Shown here in pieces: positions 1-12,403 of a DNA stretch of 64,000 nt. The stretch is from Smallanthus sonchifolius. Lineage: Eukaryota > Streptophyta > Magnoliopsida > Asterales > Asteraceae. The translations under genes and the position numbers were made by a program. Position 1 is the stretch's first letter. Each line of letters opens with the position of its first letter. Under the pieces are notes generated by a model. That model was not told the origin of the DNA. It ran no database searches and saw only the letters and a list, made by a program, of their open reading frames with translations. The DNA lies in assembly GCA_023525975.1 (NCBI GenBank), contig CM042025.1, positions 2,433,001 to 2,497,000 of the forward strand, in the 5' to 3' direction.

Positions 1-433
1 ACCAAAACCATTAGTTTGCACGTTCATAAAGGCCATACTTCATAGGGCCATATTATTTAAGGCTTTAAGTATTTAAAGAAACTCATTCCACTAAAACTAC
101 TAACTTGTCCTATAACTTAAAAACTCTTGTTATATATATACACAAGGACCATTTTATTACGGAACTAAATTTAAGTAGAGAACCGGCTAACCGTATAATT
201 TACTTATACGTAGTGTTTGACAAATATAATGATAGGTAGAAGAGAGTAAGTAAGTTGTTACGTAACAACCTTGTCTAACTAGGGGTGTAGCCGAGCCCGA
301 ACTCGACTCGTTTTGAGTTTTATGTCTAACGCTCGACCTTGGCCAGGTTTGTTTATTAATTATTGAATATTGAATATTTTATTACAAATATAATTATTTA
401 TTCATATTAATATTTATAATTTTATACATAGTA

Positions 434-434
434 T

Positions 435-471
<37 letters not shown>
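434..471. repeat. (AC)n(AT)n microsatellite
   Basis: About 8 AC units pass directly into about 11 AT units. Confidence 0.9.
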
Positions 472-1559
472 GTGGGGTCCCCGCGCTACGCGACGGGAAT
501 TCGATTGATGTCGGTTCGGTTCGGTTCGTTACGGTAACCGCTTGGAACCAAAGTATCAACCGTCTTTTGACAATACATTTAAGTATACAAACAAAAGCCA
601 CTATGCTCTGACTAATTCGTTGCATTATGTGCAAAAAAATGACATAATTATTATTTTCTAACACAACCATTGATTATGAAAATATAATAAAAGATATCAC
701 AATTGAGATTTGAAAATCAAACCACACGAAGGATATTAAATTTATTTGAACTTTACTACTATTTCTAAACCAGTGAGTTTTATTTAGAACAAATGTGAAA
801 AACGTGACATACTTTCACTACCACAACTATTTAGTATAAAATAAAAATATATCTAAGGTGATTAAATATTTTAATTCGGACAATCAAAATCACTTAATAA
901 ATTCACAAACTTCATAAATGTTCATATCCTTATTTATTTAAGTGTATAATAAGTTTAGAAAACAATTTCAATGAAAATATGAAAAGTTCTCATATAAATG
1001 TATCCAAATATTCAAATGGAAATGTATTAAAAAAGTTTCAAGCAAAAGATAAAATTATGATTATTGTACGTGACATCTATTATTTCGTTCTGAATTTTTT
1101 TTTTCAATTACTTCCTTTATTAGATTAAAAAACATAACTACAAGCCAACCCTCGCCCCCCATAAAATACAAAATCATACCCTCATAATTACAAATACCAC
1201 ATACTACCTATGTTCAAATTAAACACAAATACATAGTGTTTTGAGTGAATAAAAAGTAAAATGAGTAAGATTTTGTAAAATGGAAAGTTTTGGTGGTTAA
1301 AATAAAAATGATGAAACTTGTATATAAATGATTAGTGCTCCACAAATTGTTCATCTCCTTTTACCTAATCTTTAATGGAATGAGTTAAATGATAATTAAT
1401 AGGGTTTATAATTATAAATAGAGGTTACAAGGTAATTATACACATTTGAGGCTTTGTCAATGTGTACATTAGGCAATAAAATAGGTACAAGGTGTCTTAA
1501 TTTTTTAAGTAAATTACATTTCTATACTTCTAATCTCTATTATATAATAGTATAGATAT

Positions 1560-1561
<2 letters not shown>

Positions 1562-1602
<41 letters not shown>
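1562..1602. repeat. (AT)n microsatellite
   Basis: About 20 uninterrupted AT units. Shorter runs occur at 13246-13264 and around 5990-6030. Confidence 0.9.
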
Positions 1603-1606
<4 letters not shown>

Positions 1607-2106
1607 TTTATCATAGTTTTATATATAGTAATATTTATATTTATATAAGTAATAAGCTCTCGAACCTAGTCAAGCTCAGTATATGAAGATCTGGTTCGAA
1701 CTCATTTATTAAATGGGCTCTAATTTAGGCTCGAGATCGGGTCTGAGCTTATTAAGCTTGACTATATTAGAGATTTTATTAAGCCGATTTCAAGTAGCTC
1801 ACGAGCAGCTCGGCTCGATTACTCACAATTAAGGTAAATGGTACAAGTACTTGTATGGTTTTCACAATTATTTTATTAGAATTGATTATGCATTAAGCGA
1901 CTCTCTATAAAAGATTTACTAGCCTTCACATAATGGAGTGGAGGTGATTATGTATTACTTGCGGGTCAAACATCATTTACTCGCTAATCACACAAAAACC
2001 AATGAAATTCATTATAGCATAAATTAGATGAAACATGTTTCGTCTGTTGGTGTTTTAGGGTTTTGATTTTACATATGAGCTGTCTCACACATGGAAATTG
2101 TTTTAA

Positions 2107-2130
2107 CTAGAGGTTTGTCCCCGCGCGCGT
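2107..2130 (-). mobile_element. Helitron-type 3' terminus (CTAG plus GC hairpin)
   Basis: A|CTAGAGGTTTGTCCCCGCG with GCGC-rich hairpin. Similar termini are at 53809 (CTAGGTGGTTATACCCACGC, hairpin CGCTTCGCG) and 51502 (CTAGTATTAAAACTCGCG). All have A outside. The matching 5' ends were not identified. Confidence 0.4.
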
Positions 2131-2380
2131 TGCGCTACGAATTTCGTCATGCTCCCAAATATCAAAATGCGTATACCAAAACACTAAGGCATCAATAAAC
2201 CCAAAAAACAAAAATACTCGATTCTTAATTAAATGGAAAACAGTTTAAAAAAACAATAAAAAAATTGAAAATGAAAAATGAAAAAAAAAGTTAAAAATCA
2301 AAGAGGAGGAAGGGTTGACCATGTGCGAACCCAGGTCTCCATGGGGAGGGGTAAGACCTGTGTAGCTTTACCATCTCCAT

Positions 2381-3418
2381 CAGGGGCGGCCTTTGGGTAA
2401 AACAAGTAAAGCCTTATCTTTAGGTCACCAAATGATAAGGGCCTCAAATTTTTCTTTTTTCTTTTTATATACATGTGTGTGGTTTGGGCTAGGTTTAATG
2501 GAACGGCTAAACAAGACCAAGTACCGATCGACATTCTAATACTTGATGACTTATTCGCTGAAGGCTGAAGAAAAGGATTAGGGAATGCCAAAACGCCGAA
2601 CATATGAAGGGATTTAGGGCAAGATATGAAGAGTTGCCTTGGAAAACGACCTCAACGAGGCTCAACCTGACAACCCGCGGCAATGATGAAGAACATCATT
2701 GTCACTCTAACCTTCCAACGTCTCTATTTCTTAAGGAATGAAGGGCTTGTTTTCTTTAAATCTGTAATCTTAAATAGCTAAATCCATCTCTCTAATCTTC
2801 ACTCTATCGCCTATTTTCTTTGAAATTCAAAATCTACTCTCTATTCTTCCTTTAAGAATCAACTAGAGTTGAAAACTTGGAAGCTTGGATTTTAATTCTG
2901 AAGTTATAATCGAATTTTGCTTGAAAATTGGAAGTTGGAAACTTAGATTTTCATTTATAAGGCAGATTTACAGATTTAGATTTTCATTTATAAGGCAGAT
3001 TGACTGAACTACTAAAGCAATTCTAGGTGAAAGTTAGAAACTTGGGTTTTCTAGAGTTCTAATATCACAATTCCTAGGTACAATTCAACTGGATTTTTAG
3101 CTTAATTTTTTGATTAACTTGAATTTATTAATTTGTTTTAATTTGTAAATTGGCCGTAATCTGTGATAAATCTTGCTCTAATTATGTCAAATCGAATTAG
3201 GAAGCATGAATCCAGACATTCTAAAAAAAAAAGAAACAGAAACTAGAAACTGAAATGAAATCACAAAAATGTTCTTTACTAAAATTCGTAACCACCCTAA
3301 AAGATAATGCACCTCTAGATGTAGACAAACCTCTAAATATAGACAAACCTATAAACGTGGAAAGGGGCCTCAAATTTTTAGCTCGCTTTAGACCACCAAA
3401 ATGATTGAGCCGCCCCTG
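2381..3418. mobile_element. hAT-type non-autonomous element with 8-bp target duplication
   Basis: The left end CAGGGGCGGC and right end GCCGCCCCTG are inverted. Flanks are ATCTCCAT (2373-2380) and ATCTCCAC (3419-3426), 7 of 8 identical. Subterminal sequence is also inverted (CCTCAAATTTTT on both sides). No transposase frame is seen in the 1.04 kb. A diverged relative ends at about 56108 (GAGCCGCCCCTG). Confidence 0.7.
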
Positions 3419-3426
3419 ATCTCCAC

Positions 3427-5035
3427 CAAGACAAGATTTGGTTTTCAATGTGCAAACAAGTATATTTATGAAGCAACAAAATGTATTTAGCAAGAAAAAA
3501 AACACCAATCATCAATGGTCACATGTCACAACGATCCAATAAGATTTAAAAACCGTTCCTATCAGTTTTCTTTTAATATAGATGTATAATATGAAAATTT
3601 TTGAATTTAAACAAATTCAAATTTAAGTTTTAATCTTACATTCATCTCACTTTAAATTAAAATTAAAAAAAAAATTGTAGAAAAATTTAAAATAATATAA
3701 GAAATATTCGAATATGTCATGGACCAGTAAGGTAAAAGAAAAATAAATTGAAAGTATATATGGCGAATGGCGTCGACTGATTGGAGTATATGGGCCGTCA
3801 GGCCCACTAACCACATATGACAAATGACAACCAAGAAAGTTTGCATCTATAGGTGCCACGTGAAGGTAGTCCATCTACCACATTTAATTAATATTTTCAA
3901 TTATATTAGTTCACACATATTACCAAAAACGATTGAAAGGAATCGACCTATCGTCCACAAACCTAACCCTACGACTAGACTTGTTGCACTATTGTCTTCG
4001 ATCATGTTTACATGTGTGTATAGACAAGATACTTCATAAAGATATTTTCTTAAAATAAACACCTAATAATGTTAGCAAAAAAGTTTACAAGTCATAATGA
4101 TCAACTTATGTTTAATTTTTAGACGAATCTCATATGGTTCTGTTATGTCCAAATGAGTAATATTGTGTCTTAAGTAATGTTCTGCTTCAAATAACACTAA
4201 CGTGTTTTGAGTGTGGTTGTTGATGAAAGAGAACTTTATATTTAAGTTTGCACAAGTTAGGGTAATCCAAGGATACCTTTTGGCAAGTCTTCACTCGGGC
4301 AACAAAAAGTAAATCCGTTAGGTTCTCATGGGCAAATCGGATAATATTGGTTGGTATGAGAAGCCAAATGTTACAAATGGTATTTTAGAGTCAGTCTTGT
4401 TTGGTTTTGTTTACGGCGGTGGGGAAAAAACCTCATCGAGGACGATTAGGCGAATCACATATAACTTCTTTTCCGTCCATATGAGAGATACTGAGCCCTA
4501 AGAATGTGTGCCTCAAATATCACCAACGTATTTTGAGTGCACTGGTTGTAAATAAAAGGAGAACTCTAAGAACAATATTGATTGTCACAAGGGTTAGATG
4601 TTATAGTACTAAATATATATTTTTGAAAGGTATGAGAAAAATCATTTTGAATACTTAAGTATATCCAAAAACAAAATACTATTTATAAAATCATTTTATT
4701 AATTTGCATAATGAGATAGAAAACATAGAAAGCACTTAGACAGCTCAAACCTACATGCACCCACGTTCTTGAAAGTGGCTTGAACATTACGTGTAGTTTG
4801 CTTCATCATATATGTATGGTCCAATATTGAGTACGATTCAAGTTAAACATTTACTTGCTGCCTAATTAATCAACCTCAAATAATTTATGACACATTATAG
4901 AACTCATAGATGATATATGGTTTATAGCCATGCAGACCAAACCGATGGCTTGCTCACCCAGTTCTCAATCCAACTCAGATATGTTAAAATTGAATATGGA
5001 ACAAGAAGGATACCTAAATATTATATTTGGAAAAT
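3427..5035. other. Intergenic, no gene seen
   Basis: AT-rich. The only structure noticed is an imperfect direct repeat: CAAATAACACTAACGTGTTT (about 4177) and CAAATATCACCAACGTATTT (about 4514), each followed by similar text. Confidence 0.5.
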
Positions 5036-5039
5036 CACC

Positions 5040-5510
5040 AAACACTCAAAACCAAAAGCAACCGAGTAGAGTACGCCATGTAAGCTAACACGTCTAAAAA
5101 AGCTAGACTTTAATTAGCCAGCACTAAAAAAAGGAGAAAAACACATTGAGTCCACAAAACCAACCAATCAGAAAACGTAATGTAAGCTAATATGGCTAAA
5201 ATCTAGCAGGCTGATTTCCAACCGGCTAAGACTCAGCAGGCAAATCATCAGATCAATAAAAAATCGCCACGTGCTAGTTTTATATTGGACCGATGATTTG
5301 CCCACTGTGTTTTAGCCGATTGGGAAGTAGCCGGTTAGATTTTACCCGAGTTAGTTTACATGACGTTTTCTTATTTGTTGGTTTTATGGATCTCATGTGC
5401 CTTTTCTTTTATTATTTTTTTCGTTGTCGGCTAAAGTGCTCTAGCCTTCTTAACCGGGTTAGCTTATTTTTACCAGAGTTAGTTTACATGACGTTTTCTT
5501 ATTTTTTTTC
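5040..5510. repeat. Large foldback (inverted-repeat) element
   Basis: The left arm (about 5068-5265) and right arm (about 5285-5500) are imperfect reverse complements for nearly their whole length. For example AGAAAACGTAATGTAAGCTA (left, about 5171) pairs with the complement of TTACATGACGTTTTCTTATT (right, about 5355). CAGGCAAATCATC pairs with GATGATTTGCC. The central loop is short (about 5258-5285). No coding potential. Confidence 0.7.
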
Positions 5511-5514
5511 TTTT

Positions 5515-6920
5515 ATTATTTTTTTCTGATTGGTTATTTTTTAGTAGGCTAAAAGTCAATATTTATTTCGGTAAAAAAACAGGTCAAAGTGTCTATTCTC
5601 ATGATTTTCTTTATTATATTCCTCCATAGCTATATGTGCATTATAGGGATTGAACATGCTAATGATATATATACACACCAACACACACATAATATATGTA
5701 TGTATATGTCATTAGTGTTTGATTGCATTAAGGTAAGAGGCATGCATGTTTATTGGAGGTAGCATGGATATTGCAGTAGTCGTGGCATGAGATTAACCAC
5801 ACAACAACGTTAACAGACAGAAACTGAACATGTTAGAACATTAAACCTAGACATAATCTTGATCATATTATTATATAAGAAAATGTTAACCTTTGTGTTT
5901 TGGAATATGGGAGCTAGCTAACCCTAACCACCCTGTGCATATGATGAATCTAGCTGGATTTAAGGATCAAAAGTCCAAGAAAACATATATATAAATATAT
6001 ATACACATATATATATGTATACATATATACATGATGTATAGTCGTTTTCAGATTTTAAATGTGCATTGAATTTGGGAAGAAATGAAGAATAATCCAGAGT
6101 GTTTTGATGAGAATGAAACATAAGTTTCTTTTTCTGGTGTTTTTGCTTTAATAAATAAAAACAATCATTGGATTCCATGTGCATTATTCTCCACTTCAGA
6201 ACATGCCTCCCAATACAACCCTAAATCATCTCCAAAAACTAAAAACCATACATTCGTTTTAAGTTAATTCCATCAACTTATCATTAATTGTGTTATTTTA
6301 CTATACTTGGTAAAAAAGGTTCACATGGACTCGTACGAACATGTTATAAATTTACATTTTATCTTGTTTAGATACGACCCGTACATAGTAGATTATAAAT
6401 ATTTCAAGCTAGAGTTCTCAACCGTACATGATATAAAAGATTTTTTACATGTTTATGAACTTAGGTCGATCAAATCAATCAATAAAACACGTTAATTGCT
6501 CGTGTTTTTTAATTTTTGTTTTTCTATTGCATCCTCATGTTACACTCTAATATTAGTTTGTTCAATCAAGGAAAAAAACCCTAAATGACTTCTCAAACCT
6601 GGAGAATATGAATTTTATGTCTCATGGTGTTACAAAATTGTGAGTTTCTGATACATTTCAAAATAAACTTTATATATATGACATTATTAATTGTGTTTTA
6701 TGATATTTTCTATAAATGTTCTTGGAATTTTCCGTAATGATTTATATAAAATTGGTTTGTGGAAAAAGGTTCCAAATTTAATGATATAGGCCAATTATAT
6801 ATAAAAAGAAGACATAAAATATTCCCATCCTTAGGTCTAGGCAGGTACACGTATATCACTTCCACAAGCTTAATAAAACATTATCCATAAAATAAATACT
6901 AATTAACCACCTCAGAAAAC
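5515..6920. other. Intergenic region upstream of the UPB1-like gene
   Basis: AT-rich with TATATA/CACACA runs at 5665-5710 and 5985-6035. No gene. The proximal promoter of the bHLH gene lies at its right end. Confidence 0.5.
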
Positions 6921-6923
6921 ACA

Positions 6924-6932
6924 TATAAAAAG
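6924..6932 (+). promoter_or_regulatory. TATA box of the UPB1-like gene
   Basis: TATAAAAAG lies 129 bp upstream of the ATG at 7061, in a setting typical of plant promoters (CA-rich stretch followed by a pyrimidine-rich leader). It implies a 5' UTR of roughly 100 nt without an upstream ATG. Confidence 0.55.
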
Positions 6933-7060
6933 CCCTCAATGCCACCACTATATTCCATCATCTACCCATAATTGAGTTGATTAATTACAAAAACAAAAAC
7001 TCAAACTCTATCCACTTTCTACAGAATCAACAACTGTTTGAAGATCAAGTTCTACAAGTC

Positions 7061-7444
7061 ATGGGTCATGATCAAGATTTGCAAAAAACACTTGTTGATT
7101 TATCAAGAAATCTTCTATGGAAGAAAGTTATGGAAGCTCAAGCCGAAGGAGGTCAAAAACATCATTCAAACTCAGCCATAATGAAGACCAAAAGAAATCC
7201 CACAAGGAATAAGACTCTAAAAATGATAAAAAGGAGGCGGGCTCGACGGGTGGGTCAAGAAGGTTCTAGAAGGTCTACGATGGTCGAAAAGAAGGTTCGA
7301 ACGTTGAAGAAATTGATCCCGAACGGGGACTCAACGGTTGGTTTGGATGGGCTTTTTAGAGAGACTGCTGAATATATATCAGACTTGCAAATGAGAGTGA
7401 GTATCATGCAAGCTGTGGTAAATGCATTGTCAAATTCTAAGTGA
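7061..7444 (+). CDS. UPB1: UPBEAT1-like atypical bHLH transcription regulator (127 aa, single exon)
   Basis: The ATG at 7061 is chosen because the open frame upstream contains no ATG, and a TATA box (TATAAAAAG, 6924-6932) places transcription start near 6955. The protein has an N-terminal stretch (1-40), a very basic region (about 43-72, including KRRRARR) and an HLH: helix 1 around VEKKVRTLKKLIPN (75-88), a loop, and helix 2 around LDGLFRETAEYISDLQMRV (95-113). The GLDGLFR-TA-YI signature and short C-terminus match the UPB1/bHLH151 group. From family knowledge, UPB1 represses peroxidase genes and sets the root proliferation-to-differentiation transition through reactive oxygen balance. The canonical His-Glu-Arg of E-box-binding bHLHs is not seen before helix 1, so DNA binding is probably non-canonical or indirect. 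It is intronless and intact. No operon-like context applies; a copia element lies 640 bp downstream. An IBH1/PRE-type small HLH is the alternative. Confidence 0.75.
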   Translation: MGHDQDLQKTLVDLSRNLLWKKVMEAQAEGGQKHHSNSAIMKTKRNPTRNKTLKMIKRRRARRVGQEGSRRSTMVEKKVRTLKKLIPNGDSTVGLDGLFRETAEYISDLQMRVSIMQAVVNALSNSK

Positions 7445-8081
7445 GTTTGATTGTTTATGAATTTATTGGTTTATGAAATCATATTGAAGATGATATATGA
7501 TAATATAAGAGTGATCATATGGTTTAATGTAGTTAATTAATTATAAAGATTCATTTTATTTTCATGATATTAGTTTTATTTGTTTACTTTCATTATAAGC
7601 ATAATCATGGCATATGATCATGATTAATGGCTTTTGGTTTCTATCTACAATTATTGTTTCTTTAAAGCACACAAGGTTATTAAAACACAAGTGTTTCACC
7701 GAAAGCGAATCATAACCATATGTTCAACGACTTATGGCTAGTCGTATCCAATTTTGGGCATAAGTTGGGCACGATAAAGGTCTCGTCTTATAGGGCTAAC
7801 TATCGTATAGATTTAGGAATATGATTTTGTCGTTCTAAAAAAACTATCGGGTCTAAACTAATATTATTCAAGTTATTAATTAGTTGGGTGTGCATAAGAA
7901 CCAAAACTATTGGTTTGGGCTCATAGCTTTGTGGAAACAAATCAATAATTTAGTCAACCGAACATTTGTATGGAATTTAGTTAACCAAACATCATGGTAG
8001 CCTTTATTTTCTCATGCAACTCAACTTCAGAAACACTTAGACAAGTACTGCAAGTTGTATGACGAGACGAAGGTTTCAAAC

Positions 8082-8388
8082 TGTGAGATGTAAAGTTGAA
8101 GGACCATTATTGACAAGTTCTAATAGTTGTATTCTGTTTAGTTAAAGTTGGAGGGCTGATGTGTATTTCTCAATACTTGGAGGTTCTGTTGGTCATTCAT
8201 CATTCTCAATTGGTTAATTTTCTGTTAATCCGTTTAGGGAAGTATATTATGTTTTCTTTTGATTGTAGCTGGTAATCGAGATCTGTACTTTCAATCATTT
8301 CAAAATTCAAGTATTGTAATCGTTTGGTTTCTTGATTGAATAAGATTGGAGCAATCGTTTGGTGATGATTCTCTAGTGTATTATTACA
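8082..8388 (+). repeat. 5' LTR of copia element 1
   Basis: It starts TGTGAGATGTAAAG and ends GTATTATTACA (TG...CA). It is 307 bp long, the same length as the 3' copy. Confidence 0.92.
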
Positions 8389-8390
8389 AT

Positions 8391-8402
8391 TGGTATCAGA
8401 GC
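8391..8402 (+). promoter_or_regulatory. Primer-binding site of copia element 1
   Basis: TGGTATCAGAGC lies 2 nt after the 5' LTR and matches the 3' end of initiator tRNA-Met, the usual plant copia primer. Confidence 0.85.
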
Positions 8403-8455
8403 CTTGTTGGTTCGATTCAGAGAAGTCCGATTGATCAAGGAATTGAAGAACAGTC

Positions 8456-9274
8456 ATGGTGTCTACGAAATTTGACCTCGAGAAGCTTGATGGAAAAAAT
8501 GACTTCGGTCTCTGGCGCTTGAAGATGAGAGCATTATTGGTTCAACAAGGTGTTGTTGATGCATTGCTCGGTGAACAAAGGATGCCTAAGAATTTGACCG
8601 ATTCGGAGAAGAAGAGCATTCTTGAGAAAGCACATAGTGCTATTATCTTAAGCCTTGGTGATAGGGTTTTAAGAGATGTATCCAAAGAAACTTCTGCGGC
8701 TAGAATATGAATGAAATTGGAAGGATTGTACATGAAAAAGTCTTTGGCAAATCGACTTTATCTCAAGAAGAGACTGTATACATTTCACATGTCTTCAGGT
8801 AAGACCCTTGAAGAACACACTGATGAATTTAACAAATTAGTCCTTGATCTTGAAAACATTGATGTATCCCTAGAAGATGAGGATCAGGCCATAATATTTC
8901 TTACATTTCTCCCCCATACATTTGAGCACTTTGTTGATACTCTTATATGTGGGAGAGATACCCTCTCTATGGAAGAGGTCCTTGCTGCACTTAATTCAAA
9001 GGAATTGAAAAAGAGGTCTGATGAAAAGGATGAAATGGGGGGAGGGTTGTTTGTTAGAGGGAGAATAGAACAAAGGTCCAGCAAACAAAAATGGCCAGCA
9101 AGATCTAAGTCAAAAGGTGCTAAGAGGAGGTGTTATATTTGTAACTCTGATAAACACTTGAAAAGAGAGTGTCTAGAAGAAAAAAGAAAAAGAATGAATC
9201 ATCCTCCTCAAATGGGCAGGGAAAGGTCTCTCAAGATGACTCAACTGGTGGGTATGAAAGTGCTGAAGTGTTAG
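8456..9274 (+). pseudogene. copia element 1 gag (nucleocapsid)
   Basis: The ATG at 8456 opens a gag of the UBN2/retrotran-gag type (KFDLEKLDGKNDFGLWRLKMRA is given here by position 4-25). A TGA at 8708-8710 interrupts it, replacing what is normally a Trp codon in this family. The frame then continues unchanged to a CCHC knuckle CYICNSDKHLKREC, encoded at about 9132-9173. Shortly after the knuckle the reading continues in another frame. Confidence 0.85.
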
Positions 9275-9612
9275 TGGTCTCAAGAGGAAAAGGAGGAAAT
9301 GAGTGGATATTAGACTCAGGTTGGTCATACCATATGACTCCACATTTAGAGTTCTTTAAAGATATAGAGATGAAGGATCTTGGTGTAGTCCAATTGGGAG
9401 ATGATAGGCCTTGTGAAATAAAAGGGATAGGGTCTGTTATTCTCAAGTTGGATAGTGGTACAGAAGTAATTCTAAAAGAGGTTAGGTATATACCTAAACT
9501 CACAAGAAACCTTATATCTATGGGATCCTTTGAAAGATCTGGATATGAAATGAGTCTAAAGCATGGCAAGGCTAAAGTGATAAAAGGGTCATTGATGATC
9601 TTCAGGGACTAG
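9169..9612 (+). pseudogene. copia element 1 protease region
   Basis: This frame contains WILDSGWSYHMTP, the aspartic protease site (D-S-G) of copia polyproteins, and the downstream LTRNLISMGSFERSGY. The residue after DSG is Trp, where Cys or Ala is usual. It ends at a TAG at 9610. Confidence 0.8.
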
Positions 9613-9631
9613 ATGTGAGAATAATATCTAT

Positions 9632-10436
9632 ATGCTGAATGGGAAAGTTGTACAAGGGGTAAATGCTGTCACTGAAGTCAAGAAAGAAAGTGAAGCAGAT
9701 CTATGGCATAAGAGGCTAGGGCATATCAGTCATCAAGGGTTAATAGAACTGAAGAAGCAACAACTGCTTGAATTTAATGATAATGAAGCTCAATTTTGTG
9801 AGAATTGCATTTTTTTGAAAGGCTCATAGAGTAAAATTTGTGATAAGCAGTTACTTGAGCAAAGCAGTTTTATATTATGTTCATTCAGACCTTTGGGGGC
9901 CTGTAAGGACTGAGTCTTTAGGAGGGGCCAGGTATTTCCTATCCTTAATAGATGACTACTCTAGAAGGGTGTGGGTTTATATACTTAAGATCAAGAATGA
10001 AGCCTTTAACAGATTTAAAGAAGGGAAGTCTATGGTTGAAACACAAACTGAGAGGAAGGTTAAGAAACTCAGGACTGACAATGGTCTTGAGTTTTGTAGC
10101 TATGAGTTTCATAATTTCTTCAAACATCATGGTATTGTTAGGCACTTGACAGTCCCAGGAACACCACAACAAAATGGGTTAGTAGAAAGGATGAATAGGA
10201 CCTTACTTGATAAGGTCAGGTGTATGCTGATCAGTTCAGGTCTACCCATAAGTTTTTGGGTTGAAGATGTATCAACTGCAGCCTATCTTGTTAATAGGTC
10301 TCCCTTTTCTGTCTTGGGCTTGAAAACTTCTATGAAAACGTGGTCTGGGAGAAAAACAGATTACAACAGTTTAAAGGTGTTTGGGACTATTGCTTATGCC
10401 CATGTTAAGCAAGGGCTCAGAAGTGTGTTTTATTAG
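9632..10436 (+). pseudogene. copia element 1 integrase (HHCC and DDE core, two frames)
   Basis: At 9632-9829 is the zinc-binding pre-integrase part with HKRLGHISHQGL and CENC. After a stop and frame change, 9840-10436 holds the catalytic core: DLWGP, SLIDDYSRR, LRTDNGLEF and TPQQNGLVERMNRT provide the D, D and E residues. It ends in TAG at 10434. Confidence 0.85.
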
Positions 10437-10444
10437 GTATCCAG

Positions 10445-12366
10445 ATGGTGTTAAAGGATTTAGGTTGCGGAGGTTTGAAGATATGTCCTAAAGTAATTGT
10501 CAGCAGGGATGTAACCTTTAGGGAAGACATGTTTTACAAAGATGTAATTGGAAGTAAATGTGCTAATGGTTCAAGTAGTGAAGATTTGGGTTATCAAATT
10601 GAGGTGGGGTCATGTGAAGGTACTCAAGTTGAAGTGTCAGGGAGTAACAATTCAGGTGGAAGTGAAGGACAACTTAAACATGGTCCATCACCTAGTCTGG
10701 CTAGAAACAGAACCAGAAGGCAAATAATTCCACCTGCCAGGTATAGAAGTGATGCTGATTTGTCTGCCTTTGTATTCATGACAGTTGAACTTGAAAGTTC
10801 AACAGAACCATTGACTTTTAATGAAGCGGTTATGTCTGATGACAAGGAGAAATGGTTAGAACCTATGCAGGATGAAATTGATTCTTTGCACAAGAATCAA
10901 ACCTGGTTGATAAAACTGAAGGTCAAAAGGTGGTTCCCTGCAAATGGATTTACAAACTAAAAGAAGGCATTCCTGGAGTTGAAAAACCAAGATTTAAGGC
11001 CAGATTAGTTGCCAAAGGGTTTATTCAAAGAGAGGGCATAGACTATACAGAAATTTTCTCCCCAGTGGTTAAACATTCATCAATAAGGATTATGCTATCT
11101 TTAACATCTGTTTTAGATATGGAGTTGGAACAACTATATGTAAAGACTGCCTTTTTACATGGGCAGTTGGATGAGCAGATTTATATGAAGCAACCTCAAG
11201 GTTTTGAAGAGAAAGGAAAGGAAAATCAAGTCTGCTTATTAAAAAGATCATTGCATAGACTTAAACAAGCTCCAAGACAATGGTATAGAAGGTTTGATGA
11301 TTTCATGTTATTAAGATATTTTCAGAGAAGCAACTATGATTCTTGTGTTTATATGAAAGAATATAGTAAAGGGAACTTTGTATATCTGCTGCTTTATGTT
11401 GATGATATGTTGTTGGCTTGTAAAGATCCTTATCAATTAAAGGCAACTAAAGATATGCTAATAGGAGAATTTGACATGAAAGAACTAGGGGAAGCAAAGA
11501 AAATTTTGGGTATGCAGATTACTAGAGACAGAAAGAAGAAAATGATTAAATTGACTCAAAGCTCATATGTTCAGAAGGTGTTGAACAACTTTGGAATGGT
11601 CAATTGTAAAGAAGTAAGTACACCTATGGCTCAACACTTTAAACTTTCTGCTCAATATTGCCCTATGAGTGAAGATGAAATGATTTATATGAGTAAAGTC
11701 CTATACGTAAATGTTGTGGGAATTCTCATGTATTTGATGGTCTGCACTAGACCTGACATTAGCTATGGAGTGAGTGTAGTCAGTAGATATTTGGCTAATC
11801 CTGGTAAAAGGCATTGGGAATATGTGAAATGGTTACTGAGGCACATAAAAGGAATAGCTAATATATGTATTAAATTTGGTGAAGAACCATCAGATAAAGA
11901 AGTGATCTTAGGCTATGTTGATGCTGATTATGCTAAAGATATGGACAAGGGCAGGTCTATATCTGGGTATGCTTTTAAGGTCATGAGTAGTGTAGTGTCA
12001 TGGAAAGCATCTCTGCAAAATGTGGTGGCTTTTTCTAGTACAAAATCTAAGTACATAGCCCTGACAGAATCTTTCAAAGAAGCCATGTGGTTAAATGGAA
12101 TAGTTGCAGAGTTGGGGATTCAAGTGGATGAAGTTGTTGTTCTTTGTGATAATCTTGGAGCTGTTCAATTGTCCAAGAATAGTGTATTCCATGAAAGAAC
12201 AAAGCATATTAATGTGAAAATGTACTTTGTCAGGGATATTGTTAATTCAAAGCAAGTGAATGTTAAACATGTGGGAACATATGATAATGCTACTGATGTT
12301 TTGACAAAATCACTTTCAGTTGGTAAGTTTCTTAAGTGTTTGAATTTACTTGGAGTTGATGATTGA
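10445..12366 (+). pseudogene. copia element 1 integrase tail, reverse transcriptase and RNase H
   Basis: The first part (10445-10960) is the variable integrase tail. At 10930-12366 the reverse transcriptase has WIYKLKEG, ARLVAKGF, TAFLHGQLDEQIYM and the catalytic LLYVDDMLL. It is followed by the connection region (TRPDISYGVSVVSRYL) and RNase H (GYVDADYAKDMDKGRS, FSSTKSKYIALTE). The RNase H Glu-rich motif normally read as TEAEY is TKSKY here. The last codon is at 12363-12366, just upstream of the purine tract. Confidence 0.9.
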
Positions 12367-12403
12367 AGGATGGTTATAATGGTTCAGCTTTAAGGTGGAG
12401 AAT

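Larger units (their letters stand above)
279..1827. repeat. Fragments of a GAGCTCGG-rich hAT-like MITE, interrupted
   Basis: CTAGGGGTGTAGCCGAGCCC (about 280) and CAGCTCGGCTCGATTACTCA (about 1807) look like inverted ends, with CTCG/GAGCT repeats inside at 1650-1822. The middle is unrelated AT-rich sequence with AC/AT (434-471) and AT (1562-1602) microsatellites. The rest of 1-2106 shows no gene. Confidence 0.3.

Noticed and set aside
6307..6495. 62-aa plus-strand frame upstream of the bHLH gene
   Set aside because: No homology, AT-rich, and no promoter; most likely chance.
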